Assembly (NCBI RefSeq): GCF_003010965.1
Contig: NZ_PGGM01000020.1
Coordinates: forward strand, 1 to 64,000
Length of the DNA stretch: 64,000 nt
Direction of reading: 5' to 3'
Source: Phyllobacterium sophorae
GTDB lineage: Bacteria; Pseudomonadota; Alphaproteobacteria; Rhizobiales; Rhizobiaceae
Shown here: positions 9,017 to 17,912 of the stretch, piece after piece
How positions within the stretch are numbered: position 1 is the stretch's first letter
How the letters are laid out: each line of letters starts with the position of its first letter
Notes under the pieces: generated by a model
The model's input: only the letters and a program-made list of their open reading frames with translations
The model's database searches: none
Told to the model about the DNA's origin: nothing
Position numbers and translations under genes: made by a program

Positions 9017-9556
9017 ATGAGATTTACTGAAACGGAACTGAACGGCGCCTGGCTGGTCGAGGCACTTCCAATGTCCGACGAGCGCGGCTCCTTTGCCCGG
9101 ACCTTCTGCGTCAATGAGTTCCAGCAGCACGGACTGGAAACCAAGTTCGTGCAGCACAGCGTCTCGCATTCGGTGACAAAGCACACACTGCGCGGAATGC
9201 ACCTTCAAACAGCACCGCATGCGGAGGTGAAAGTCGTCTCCTGCATACGGGGCGCCATAATGGATGTCATCATAGACCTGCGGCCACATTCCCCGAACTA
9301 CCGGCGCTGGGCTGCCTATGAACTATCGGATTGTAACAACCGTCAGCTTTATATCCCCAAGGGATTTGCCCATGGGTTTCAGACGCTCAGAGATGACGCC
9401 GTGGTTTCCTACCTCATTTCGGAATTCTATAATCCCCAGGCATCGACGGGTGTCCGGTGGGACGATCCGGCATTCGCCATCGATTGGCCGGCAGAGCCGA
9501 CTGTTTTGTCGGACAAGGATCGTGCCTGGCCATTGCTGGATACGGCATCGGCCTGA
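9017..9556 (+). CDS. dTDP-4-dehydrorhamnose 3,5-epimerase family protein
   Basis: A cupin-fold sugar epimerase related to RmlC/RfbC, acting on a 4-keto nucleotide sugar. The 179-residue protein has the family N-terminus ending in DERGSFARTF, the RGMH motif with the likely catalytic His62, the segment GAIMDVIIDLRPHSPNYRRW, and YIPKGFAHGF. I start it at ATG 9017, where family similarity begins; the upstream Shine-Dalgarno is weak. It converges on the DUF4910 gene with only two bases between them and is the only forward-strand gene within the CDP-sugar module. Given the adjacent cytidylyltransferase its substrate may be CDP-linked rather than dTDP-linked, which is inference. Confidence 0.9.
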   Translation: MRFTETELNGAWLVEALPMSDERGSFARTFCVNEFQQHGLETKFVQHSVSHSVTKHTLRGMHLQTAPHAEVKVVSCIRGAIMDVIIDLRPHSPNYRRWAAYELSDCNNRQLYIPKGFAHGFQTLRDDAVVSYLISEFYNPQASTGVRWDDPAFAIDWPAEPTVLSDKDRAWPLLDTASA

Positions 9557-9558
9557 TC

Positions 9559-10893
9559 TTACGATACGGCTTCAGCAAGGAGGCCATTTGCGCGCAGCAA
9601 TTGGGCGGCGCGGGCAATGTCGCGGAAGGACATGCCGGACCGCTGCGCAATATCGAGCAAAGAGTGACTGCCGTCCGCCAGATTGAGAACCCACAAATAA
9701 CCCATTGCGGTCTCCCCGGCGGCCTTGTCGCCGCCGAGCGCCGAGTAGAGGCCGCGCCGGCCGAGTTGAGGTTCACCTTTCGGGAAAAGGTTGACGGGTG
9801 TCCAGTTCATCTCGAGGATATCGATCACTTCCATGATCATTCCATAAGATGAGGCCAGATTTTCCGGAGAGATGAAATCCAGGTTGTCTGCTGAAGTATG
9901 GTATTGCGGAAAGGTACCGAACGCGCTGCGCTGGAAAAGCCCGACAGGAAGGTTGAAGCCGGGCGAACAATATTGCCGTTCGTCGTAGCCATAGGGACTG
10001 AAATCCTGGATGATTCCTCGCCGGCCCTCCGAGCTCAGGACATATTGCATTGCCTGATCGATGACGGCATTGCCGCGGCGGCTCCGCTTGTAATTCGGCC
10101 CCCCGCCATCGCCGACGCAGGAAACGATCAGCCCATGGTCGATGCGCGAAATATTGTCCTCGTTGGAGGCAAGCCAGGTTAGCGCGCCGATCGTTCCCGG
10201 CGCAAAAAGAAACCGGTAATTGTAGCGGGTCTTTCGCGACCGCAAGGCCGCGGCGAGACAGGCGAGCAAGGCCAGACCGGAACAATTGTCATTGGCGAGC
10301 GATGGGTGGCAGATATGTGCGGACAGCAGCACGTCCCTGTCGGACTGACCACTGTGGAAATATTCCCCATAAGTGAGGTGTCCGTCGGTCTTGTCCGCAT
10401 CGATAAAGACTTCGTATTCGCCATCTTCAAGCTGAGCAAGCTCGTTGTGCGCCATGCAGAAACCCCACTGCTCGCTGTAATACGATGTCCGGTAGGGAAT
10501 GAGATCCGGCTGTTCGGGAAGGGTGTAGACATGGGATTTAAGCTCGCTGAGCGGCATCGTTTCATGCACGGCCTTGCTGTAACCAAGCACATGCAAATTG
10601 TGATCGGCAAAATCGACGATTTTTCGCCCCGACGCGTTCTTGATGTAGGCGTCGCGGATGTTCCATTCCTGGGGTACGGTCCAGTCGAGCACCTGGGTGC
10701 CGGTGGGCACCTCATGCTGCGTAATATCGATATGCTGGCCGAGAACACGCAGCGTTTCGCGTACGCCGCCTCCTGTTATGCTTCGGCAAATCGGGAAGAG
10801 ACGGGCGGCCAGTGCGTAGATGCGGATACCCACATCCACCTGCGCGTCGGCCGCCGATCTGATTGTATCGAACGAGACCATAAAGCTGTTCAT
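9559..10893 (-). CDS. DUF4910 / M28-like metallohydrolase
   Basis: A DUF4910-type protein, which combines a peptidase-M28-like zinc fold with a C-terminal winged-helix part. The segment LLSAHICHPSLANDNCSG carries the His and Asp expected for metal binding; GLIVSCVGDGG and QYHTSADNLDF follow in the order seen in aminopeptidase-like proteins. The C-terminal about 90 residues (ALGGDKAAGETAMGYLWVLN onward) look like the winged helix. No signal peptide is apparent, so it is probably cytoplasmic. I chose ATG 10893, 16 bases after the SDR stop; the reading frame is open to 10959. Its steady company with nucleotide-sugar genes suggests an amide-bond hydrolase in sugar modification, but the function is unknown. 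Confidence 0.8.
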   Translation of the reverse strand: MNSFMVSFDTIRSAADAQVDVGIRIYALAARLFPICRSITGGGVRETLRVLGQHIDITQHEVPTGTQVLDWTVPQEWNIRDAYIKNASGRKIVDFADHNLHVLGYSKAVHETMPLSELKSHVYTLPEQPDLIPYRTSYYSEQWGFCMAHNELAQLEDGEYEVFIDADKTDGHLTYGEYFHSGQSDRDVLLSAHICHPSLANDNCSGLALLACLAAALRSRKTRYNYRFLFAPGTIGALTWLASNEDNISRIDHGLIVSCVGDGGGPNYKRSRRGNAVIDQAMQYVLSSEGRRGIIQDFSPYGYDERQYCSPGFNLPVGLFQRSAFGTFPQYHTSADNLDFISPENLASSYGMIMEVIDILEMNWTPVNLFPKGEPQLGRRGLYSALGGDKAAGETAMGYLWVLNLADGSHSLLDIAQRSGMSFRDIARAAQLLRANGLLAEAVS

Positions 10894-10909
10894 GGCAAAT
10901 GCTTCGCCA

Positions 10910-11980
10910 TCATATGACTGCGTCTGCCAGAGCCGGGTGCCGTGTCGATGACGGAACACGACGCAGGCTATTGTTGAGTGTGCCTTCGTCGAGGGATTTT
11001 CGGATATGGCTTATGCGCTGGTAGCGCGGCCCTTCGAATTCCTGCAATGTCAGGCCAGCGCTGACATAGGCCGCATGAAGCTGCTCAGCTCCAGCCTTTG
11101 CATCCCAGGCCGGCTTGAAGGCCGGGAGTACCCGCGCAATCTTTTCGAAACTGACGCGATACGATCGGGTGTCAGGTCCTGCGTCCTCGGCAAACTCGAG
11201 GCGGCAGCCCGGGACGACCTGGGCCACGATCTCGGCGATTTCGCGGATGCGGTAATTATGTGCGGATTGACCGACATTGAACGCCTCGTTGTGCACCTTG
11301 TCCTTTGGCGCTTCCATGGCGGCCAGGAATGCGCGCGAGATATCTTCGATATGAACAATCGGACGCCACGGTGAACCATCCGACTTGAGCATGATGACAC
11401 CTTCGGTGACGGCCCAGGCCACGAGATTATTCAAGACGATATCGAACCGCAGCATTGGCGACAGACCATAGGCTGTAGCGGGCCTCAGGTAAGTTGGCGT
11501 GAAACTGTCATCGGCCAGCTCAGCAATATCCCGCTCGGCGAGAACTTTTGAACATCCATAGGCCGTTACCGGATTAAGCTCGCCAGTTTCATCGATCATG
11601 CCCTCACCGGACTTGCCATAATTGCTGCAGGACGAGGCGAAGAGGAAGCGAGGAACACCGGCGGCCTTGGCCGTCCTGGCAAAGTTGACGCTGCCCCGAT
11701 GGTTGATCTCGTAGGTTATGTCCGGGTTGAGGTTGCTCAATGGATCGTTCGACAACGCTGCCAGGTGGATGACGGCATCGAAGCCCTTGAGATCATTGAT
11801 CTCCACATCGCGCACATCCTTGCAAACGCCAGGGATGTCCTTGATAGAGCCGCCGGGCGCATAGGAGCAGCTGCGATAAAGCTCCGCGTCGTAACCGTGA
11901 ACGTCATGCCCTGCTTTCATGAGGAAGGGCACCATGACCGATCCAATATAACCACGATGTCCTGTCACGAGTACTTTCAT
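10910..11980 (-). CDS. NAD-dependent epimerase/dehydratase (extended SDR)
   Basis: An extended short-chain dehydrogenase acting on a nucleotide sugar. The N-terminus [14 protein letters not shown] is the NAD-binding GxxGxxG motif; FASSCSNYG and the catalytic YGCSK (YxxxK) follow, then [16 protein letters not shown]. At 356 residues the length is right for epimerases or dehydratases. It does not carry the recognisable signature of RfbG, so whether it is the missing CDP-glucose 4,6-dehydratase, an epimerase or a reductase cannot be settled by eye. It lies 16 bases upstream of the DUF4910 gene and is likely co-transcribed with it. Confidence 0.88.
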   Translation of the reverse strand: MKVLVTGHRGYIGSVMVPFLMKAGHDVHGYDAELYRSCSYAPGGSIKDIPGVCKDVRDVEINDLKGFDAVIHLAALSNDPLSNLNPDITYEINHRGSVNFARTAKAAGVPRFLFASSCSNYGKSGEGMIDETGELNPVTAYGCSKVLAERDIAELADDSFTPTYLRPATAYGLSPMLRFDIVLNNLVAWAVTEGVIMLKSDGSPWRPIVHIEDISRAFLAAMEAPKDKVHNEAFNVGQSAHNYRIREIAEIVAQVVPGCRLEFAEDAGPDTRSYRVSFEKIARVLPAFKPAWDAKAGAEQLHAAYVSAGLTLQEFEGPRYQRISHIRKSLDEGTLNNSLRRVPSSTRHPALADAVI

Positions 11981-12139
11981 TGCATCCTGTCCTTCTACGG
12001 ATTTGTAATTGATTTTTCAGAACGGTACTTCCAGGTGCGGTAGACGGCGAGAGAGGAGTTAGGAGGATCGGGACGGCAATATGGACTAAACTTTTGGCAG
12101 GTGTGCTACGCCTTTTGCCCGATCTGACCAAACCTTGCT

Positions 12140-13480
12140 CTAGCTTCCACTCCCCAAAACCAGGACCCAATCGTCGAAACCTCCGGAATTGCGCGGTTCA
12201 GGCGTTTCAAACGTAACGATGCCCCGCCTTACGGATCCAGCCTCGGACGCCTCGGTGTACTTGCCGGAAGCGGGATCGTACCATCGCGCACGCCTAACGG
12301 ATGGAGCCAGCGCGCTTGTATCGATCGCGATGCTGTTTCTTCCGGAGACGTAGAGGACGGCTGCTTTGCCCTCCTTCGTCATTGCTCCCAAAGCAAGGCC
12401 CTTGTCGGATTGGTCAGGTTTTGCCAGAAGCCTCCCGCGTTCCGGCTCGAGTTCCCACCAGGGTAATGAATCGAAGAATTGTTTCAGGTAGCTGACGCTT
12501 TGCGAGCCACGGCTTCCCAATGCATCCTCCCAGGTGCCCGGCGCATCGTAGAGGCCAGGTCCGGCAAAATGCCAAAGGGGATTGTTACCGAATATCTGAC
12601 CGCAGGCGCCTGCCAGAATTGTACCGTACGCATTGAGCCGAAGAGATTGTTCGTCCGATCCACGCTCATTCTCGTAGGGACCCTCTATGAAGAAAAACGG
12701 GAGTGCCGGCCCAGCACGCTGGCGTTGGAGCGCGCGGTCGATGATCTCGTCATAAGCATAGAGAGTGTCCAGGGTGAACCACGGGGCTCCTGCCCAATCC
12801 CCGCTGCCGACGGTGTTCGCCCCGCGATGAACGGTCTGGAGCGCAGCCGGATTGGCATCGGATATGCCGCGCGCAAGTTCGTCTACCAGCCTTTTGTCGG
12901 GCGTATCATAGTCGCCGCCCTGGACCCAGATGATATTCGGATAGTCGCGATAACGCTTGCCGAGGTAGCGTCCGTAGCTTCGCATTGCTTTGGCACCCGC
13001 TGCCTTGATTTCCCGGAACCACCCTTCGGTGCCTCCATCGGAGCCGAGGTATGACGGAACGAGCAGAACGAGAAATCCGCGTTCCCGTGCGCGATTGAGA
13101 ATCCAGTCTGCGTCGCCGAAATAGGCTTCGTTGGGTTTGGTGAAATCACCGTCCACCAGAAAGGGTGCGTGCTTGTAGAAATTGCGCGGGCTATTCCGGC
13201 TGAACCGGTGCTCGATGAGGGAAACGAGAATCGTATTGAAACCACGGCGCTGGCGATCGGCGAGATATTTGTCCGCATCCTCGCGGGAGAGGTCGCCGAT
13301 CAGGGACCATGCGCTATCGCCCGTGATCAGAAACGGCCGGCCGGCCGCATCTTCCAGATACCGGTGATTGTCTGCAACCCGTAGCGGAAAGACAGTCTCC
13401 TGGGCGGCAGCGGCGAAGGAGCAGACAATCAGCAATCCGGCAAAAAGGCAGCGAAAGCATTGCTGGATAACATCAGCCAT
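12140..13480 (-). CDS. Secreted DUF4038 (apiosidase-like, GH140-type) glycoside hydrolase
   Basis: A TIM-barrel glycosidase-like protein of the DUF4038 group, some members of which cleave apiose from plant pectin. An N-terminal signal peptide is visible (hydrophobic core FAGLLIVCSFAAAA, likely cleavage before QETVF). The barrel contains FLITGDSAWSL, YPNIIWVQGGDYD and FFFIEGPYENER, which supply candidate acid/nucleophile residues. A C-terminal DUF4440-like collagen-binding type beta domain includes ARWYDPASGKY. ATG 13480 overlaps the end of the aminomutase-like gene by eight bases; the open frame to 13642 is upstream of it. Being secreted yet coupled to biosynthetic genes suggests it trims or turns over the polysaccharide made here. 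Confidence 0.82.
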   Translation of the reverse strand: MADVIQQCFRCLFAGLLIVCSFAAAAQETVFPLRVADNHRYLEDAAGRPFLITGDSAWSLIGDLSREDADKYLADRQRRGFNTILVSLIEHRFSRNSPRNFYKHAPFLVDGDFTKPNEAYFGDADWILNRARERGFLVLLVPSYLGSDGGTEGWFREIKAAGAKAMRSYGRYLGKRYRDYPNIIWVQGGDYDTPDKRLVDELARGISDANPAALQTVHRGANTVGSGDWAGAPWFTLDTLYAYDEIIDRALQRQRAGPALPFFFIEGPYENERGSDEQSLRLNAYGTILAGACGQIFGNNPLWHFAGPGLYDAPGTWEDALGSRGSQSVSYLKQFFDSLPWWELEPERGRLLAKPDQSDKGLALGAMTKEGKAAVLYVSGRNSIAIDTSALAPSVRRARWYDPASGKYTEASEAGSVRRGIVTFETPEPRNSGGFDDWVLVLGSGS

Positions 13481-14843
13481 GCGCCGCCAGTTCCCGTTCG
13501 CGCACGGCCGCGGGTTTTGTGTTGAAACGGCGGAAGACCACTTCCGACGGACGGCCGACAAGATAGTTTTCAACACCGTTTTCGAGGGCTTTCTTGTAGA
13601 TTGTGAGCGCACCGTCGACGGCTTCGATCGTCTTGGCGACATCCTCGTTGCTGTGGGTGTAGCTGACGACGAGCGATGGCATCAGCACGCCACGCTTGAT
13701 CGTTTCCTGCAGGAACAGTGTCCGGAACGCCTGCGAAGGCTCGCGGTCCTGGTCGAGTGTCGCATAGGTGAGACAGCATGCCCGGCCGGTCACCTTCACA
13801 AAGGCGCCGAGACCGTGGCGGGTGACAGCCTGGGCGATTCCAACCCTCAGGGCCTGACCCTGAGCGTAGAGGTGCTCGATGACCGGTTCGTTCTGGTAAA
13901 TGCGCATCGTTGCTATTGCCCCGGCCAAGGCGTGCGTTTCCGCCCCATGCGTCGTTGACAAGAGGAACACCCGCGGACTCTCCGTTTGTTCGAGCCCGCC
14001 CAGTTCCATGTACTTGCGTTTGCCGGCAAGTGCCGAGATCGAGAAACCATTGCCAAGCGCCTTGCCGAAGCAGGAAAGGTCAGGCTCAATACGATAGAAT
14101 TGCTGAGCTCCACCACGATGCCAGCGGAAACCGGTGATCATTTCGTCGATGATGAAGAGGGCACCGTTGCGATGGCAAATATTGCGGGCCTCGTGGAGGA
14201 AATTATTCTCGGGATCGTCGCCGCGCGACGCCTCGAGGATCAAACAAGCAATCTTGCCCGGATACCGTTCGAACAGGCTGCTGACACTCTCGATATTGTT
14301 ATACTGAAAACCAAGCGTCAGTTCCTGCACAGCGCGCGGGATGCCGGCGTTCATTTCCGTCGTCCCGATGAACCAATCATCGGTTGAGAAGAATGGATGG
14401 TCGCTGCAGCGGGCGATGTAATCACGGCCCGTCGCTGCGCGTGCAAGGCGGACGGCACCGGATGTCGCGTCGGAGCCATCCTTGCAGAACTTGACCATAT
14501 CAGCGCTGGCGACCGTCTCCAGAAACGTCTCCGCGCATTCCACTTCCACGTCGGCAGGTCGCGTGAAGTTGCAGCCGAGTTGCAGCTGGCGGGTCACGGC
14601 CTCGAGAACCGGCGGATAGGCATGTCCGAGGCCCACCGCCCGGTTTCCCATACCGTATTCGATGTATTCATTGCCATCAGCGTCCCAGACATGGCTGCCC
14701 AGGCCCCTCGCAATGAACCCAGGCGACAAGACCGGATATTGATCATCTCCCTTGGCATAGGTATGGGACCCGCCAGGGATAAGGTCATGAGCCAGCCCAC
14801 GCAGCTGGTTCGACTTTTCAAAATTGCTGATCAATGCGGACAT
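13473..14843 (-). CDS. Class-III aminotransferase (glutamate-1-semialdehyde aminomutase-like)
   Basis: A PLP-dependent enzyme of aminotransferase class III. It shows the entry motif LIPGGSHTYAKGDDQYP and the WDADGNEYIEYGMGN segment, DEMITGFRWHRGG, and the PLP-lysine region SCFGKALGNGFSISA. Overall it resembles HemL, but its place among sugar genes and its unusual C-terminus (VRERELAAHG) argue for a role in amino-sugar or lipid-sugar formation rather than haem synthesis. ATG 14843 is preferred over the TTG at 14858. The downstream hydrolase gene starts within its last codons, indicating translational coupling. The substrate is unknown. Confidence 0.83.
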   Translation of the reverse strand: MSALISNFEKSNQLRGLAHDLIPGGSHTYAKGDDQYPVLSPGFIARGLGSHVWDADGNEYIEYGMGNRAVGLGHAYPPVLEAVTRQLQLGCNFTRPADVEVECAETFLETVASADMVKFCKDGSDATSGAVRLARAATGRDYIARCSDHPFFSTDDWFIGTTEMNAGIPRAVQELTLGFQYNNIESVSSLFERYPGKIACLILEASRGDDPENNFLHEARNICHRNGALFIIDEMITGFRWHRGGAQQFYRIEPDLSCFGKALGNGFSISALAGKRKYMELGGLEQTESPRVFLLSTTHGAETHALAGAIATMRIYQNEPVIEHLYAQGQALRVGIAQAVTRHGLGAFVKVTGRACCLTYATLDQDREPSQAFRTLFLQETIKRGVLMPSLVVSYTHSNEDVAKTIEAVDGALTIYKKALENGVENYLVGRPSEVVFRRFNTKPAAVRERELAAHG

Positions 14844-14999
14844 GTGCCAATACCCCAATTATCGAACCTCTTGACCGCAATGCCTCCCGGGCACGTTGGA
14901 CCTCATCACAGTATATGCCGGTCCCGGAGCAGAATTTCACTTCGGCAATTCAGCCATCCGCACGCGCCAAAAGACGTAGTGTGGGAGGATTGTCCGGCT

Positions 15000-16196
15000 T
15001 CAGATCCTTTCCCGCATCACCCGCAACCAATTCTTGATCGGAGTCGGAATAAACGTCCGCAAACCCGAACGAAGTCCCTTTGGCATTGACCACTCCTCGA
15101 TATCGAGCGGGGCAGCTATGCTGGGCCGTCGTTCTTGGAGCTGCCTGATCACCTCGAAATAGCGGCGAGCCATGGCGTCGATGGTGAAAACATTCTCTGC
15201 CTTGTCACGCGCGGCCGTGGAGAGCGACCTTGAGGTGTCAGGGTTTGCTGCGATCTGCGAGATTATTTGTGCAGCTTCGGCCGTATTGCCGATCGAGAAG
15301 AGATAGCCGTTGACGCTGTTGTCGACGATCGTGTCGGTCACGCCCCGGATGCGCGACACGACCGGAATGCACCCGACCGCCATCGCCTCGGTCAGAGTCA
15401 GGCCAAAGCCTTCAAACCGCGAGGGCATGATCATGACATCCTGTTGAATGAGCAGACCGTGAACATCTTTGGGGTGCACCGCGCCCAGGATCGTCACGCG
15501 TCGGGCGTGGCGCGCGAGCTTCGATCGCAATGCCGGCAAATCTGGCCCGTCGCCTGCGACAGTCAGGTGAATCGATGGGGCCAGTTTGTCGAGGATGTCC
15601 GGCAACCAGAACACCCCCTTTGAGGCATCTTCAACACGTCCAAGAAAGATAACGCGCAATGGCTCCTTGGTCCGCGGGGTGCGCGCGAGCGTTCGTGACG
15701 AACGGGTGTCGGCAGCGTGAGGGATTGCAAAGGTTCTTTCCGCCTGGAAACCCATAGCCTGGACCAGATCGCTCCTGATACGCTCCGATACGCCGATGGC
15801 AGCATGAACGTGGTCCTTGACGGACGATGCAGCTGCATAAGTACCGGCGGTGATATTGTGCACCATCATGATGCGCATGATCGACTCGGGCAGATATCGC
15901 GCGATGTTGGTTTGTATCCGGTCACTCAGGACGTTAATGAATACGCCGTCGAACCCGCCGGCTTCAATGGCCTTTGCAAGCGCCTTCGCCTGATCCCGTT
16001 CCGTCGCCAGGCCGTCAATGTGTACCGCGTTGCCAAGTGCAAATTCGGGGAACCACTCGGGTTGTCGCAGCGTCTCGCTTTCGCCCATGGCGAGCCAGCA
16101 GACCTCGATACCGAACGCGGCCAATCCTTCGCGCAATTGCTTGAACACCGTATAGGTGCCGCCGATGTGCGGGCGTACGAAATAAGCGAGCTTCAT
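15000..16196 (-). CDS. Glycosyltransferase family 4
   Basis: A GT-B fold sugar transferase acting at the cytoplasmic face of the inner membrane. The N-terminus MKLAYFVRPHIGGTYTVFKQL is a typical acceptor-domain start. The C-terminal donor domain has RVIFLGRVEDASKGV and the EGFGLTLTEAMAVGC motif (E-x7-E pattern) followed by VSRIRGVTDTIVD. A length of 398 residues is usual. It lies between the pyruvyl-transferase family gene (125 bases upstream) and the aminomutase-like gene and probably adds one sugar of the repeat unit. Donor and acceptor cannot be inferred. Confidence 0.92.
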   Translation of the reverse strand: MKLAYFVRPHIGGTYTVFKQLREGLAAFGIEVCWLAMGESETLRQPEWFPEFALGNAVHIDGLATERDQAKALAKAIEAGGFDGVFINVLSDRIQTNIARYLPESIMRIMMVHNITAGTYAAASSVKDHVHAAIGVSERIRSDLVQAMGFQAERTFAIPHAADTRSSRTLARTPRTKEPLRVIFLGRVEDASKGVFWLPDILDKLAPSIHLTVAGDGPDLPALRSKLARHARRVTILGAVHPKDVHGLLIQQDVMIMPSRFEGFGLTLTEAMAVGCIPVVSRIRGVTDTIVDNSVNGYLFSIGNTAEAAQIISQIAANPDTSRSLSTAARDKAENVFTIDAMARRYFEVIRQLQERRPSIAAPLDIEEWSMPKGLRSGLRTFIPTPIKNWLRVMRERI

Positions 16197-16321
16197 TGAA
16201 CATTATCCCCGGTGAAAACCATGCCAAACGTGAAAACTGATCACCGGCATGATAGCCGTGTCAGCCCTGTCCGCTGAATGTGTCGCAAAGGACGTATCGG
16301 ACAGCACTTTGGCCGAAGCCA

Positions 16322-17587
16322 TCAACCAATAGGCCTATCGGAATGAGGGGTGCCGTCAGCCGGAAGCGGACACAGGGGCAGTGCCACTGCAGAATTTCGA
16401 TCGAACAAAAACTCAAGGAGGCAATCCTCTTGGGTCGAAAGCCGCCTCGCAAATTCCTCATCCCACCCCAAAATCTGGTTGCGCAGATTCAATCGTTGAT
16501 CGAGAACTCTATTGAACTGCTGCTTGAGCAGGTCCAGATCGAATGTTTCTATGGACTGGCAGTAATCATCAAGATTCATGTCCACCATGAGTGAGCGATT
16601 TTTTACAGAATATTCCAGTGAGATCGCCGGGCGGCCGAGTTTCAAGGCACTTACAAGGTTGTGGTAGCGGCTGACGACGACAAGATCGGTCTTTACGATT
16701 TCAGTCATGAGTTCCCGCAAAGTGTGCGTCCTCACAGCTGCTACTTGATCGTAGACGTTCCGATTCGTTGACTTTATCCGTTCAATGAAATCCTGGATCG
16801 CTGACCAGTCGCCCTCATCTCCCGTAAGGAGCCGAACGCGAAATCCATTGTCCAGCAGCCAAGCAACAAAGGCATTCAACTTGTCCAAATAATGCCGGTA
16901 GATATTCTCGCGGTTTGTATTGCCTCTCGACCAGCCAAAGTAGGACATGACGCCTACACCAACGCTGATGGCCGCATCGCCGTCTGGCGGAGGCGATGCC
17001 GGACTTGCCAAGTTGAAGACAATGTCAGGATAGATGTTGTCTCGGTCGACGTTGACACCAATACTCTGCATGAACTGCTTCGACGCGAGATCCCTATAGG
17101 ACCTGTAGGTTGCAAACTGTGCCGCCTTTTTCATGAAGAACCGGCTGAGCCTGTTTCGTATGGGCCCAGCACCGATGCAAACAAAGACGATCTTCTTGCG
17201 CAAGAGCCAGGCGATGAGGCACCACTTGAAAACCGTGAACGGCCACCCGAATGGGCTGTCCTGAAAATCATCCAGGAAACCGGTTCCCGGTACGATGATG
17301 ACGTCAAGCTTACGGGTCTCCTGAATTGCGTACCAGATACCAAAAAGGCGCGAGGGTACGCGAAACAGCATACGGTTGATGGTGTTACCGATTGATTGTT
17401 CATCGAGCTCGGGAGACATTCGCTTCGCGGCAATGCCATACATCTGTTCAACGCGAGCTGGATTTGCGCAGATACATACAAGATGCGTATCGGAGCCGCG
17501 ACGGCGCAGGAAAGCGATCATCGATTCAAGCGATGCGTCGTTTCCGCTATTGCCGCCACCAAAGAGCCCGAAGAGCCCAATTCTCAT
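16322..17587 (-). CDS. Polysaccharide pyruvyl transferase family protein
   Basis: A CsaB/ExoV-type family protein, expected to put pyruvate ketals on sugars of the exopolysaccharide using phosphoenolpyruvate. The N-terminus MRIGLFGLFGGGNSGNDA is the nucleotide-like loop of the family; VIIVPGTGFLDDF, FVCIGAGPIRN, SYRDLASKQF and the C-terminal VVSRYHNLVSALKLGRPAISLEYS (split over conserved SRYH and LGRP) follow. At 421 residues it is of normal length. It is the first gene of the reverse-strand set leading to the GT4 gene. Pyruvylation would make the polysaccharide acidic; the actual acceptor is unknown. Confidence 0.88.
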   Translation of the reverse strand: MRIGLFGLFGGGNSGNDASLESMIAFLRRRGSDTHLVCICANPARVEQMYGIAAKRMSPELDEQSIGNTINRMLFRVPSRLFGIWYAIQETRKLDVIIVPGTGFLDDFQDSPFGWPFTVFKWCLIAWLLRKKIVFVCIGAGPIRNRLSRFFMKKAAQFATYRSYRDLASKQFMQSIGVNVDRDNIYPDIVFNLASPASPPPDGDAAISVGVGVMSYFGWSRGNTNRENIYRHYLDKLNAFVAWLLDNGFRVRLLTGDEGDWSAIQDFIERIKSTNRNVYDQVAAVRTHTLRELMTEIVKTDLVVVSRYHNLVSALKLGRPAISLEYSVKNRSLMVDMNLDDYCQSIETFDLDLLKQQFNRVLDQRLNLRNQILGWDEEFARRLSTQEDCLLEFLFDRNSAVALPLCPLPADGTPHSDRPIG

Positions 17588-17912
17588 GCTGTGCCCTCCG
17601 GATTCTTAACGAAGAATCGATGGTTCTCTCAAAGCAACATGCTTTTCTGCTCCCATAATGTGCTTTTAAACTGCTGAGGGACATATATTCTTTCGGATGA
17701 TTTATGATGTAGCGCGCACTCGCCACCCGATACGTGTCGCCGTCTATGGGAGCCCGATTGTGCTTGGAGCGGAGCCTTATGTATGTCGGCGCGTATTGGA
17801 ACGCTTCGCGCATTACGCCGCTTGACTGTGCTCCTACGCCCAATAGCTGCATTTCCTTGCAGTACAGATGTTATAGCTTTGTAGTTACGTTGCCGAAGGA
17901 GGGCACGGAACT
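17588..17912. other. Divergent intergenic region before the flippase gene
   Basis: These 325 relatively AT-rich bases separate the pyruvyl-transferase gene (reverse) from the flippase gene (forward). A strong AAGGAGGG at 17896-17903 is the flippase ribosome-binding site. I found no convincing -35/-10 pair. The short open frames here show no family resemblance. Confidence 0.6.

Noticed and set aside
13473..14843. Housekeeping HemL (glutamate-1-semialdehyde aminomutase)
   Set aside because: Alphaproteobacteria usually make 5-aminolevulinate by HemA (ALA synthase), and the gene sits in a sugar cluster, so a haem role is unlikely.
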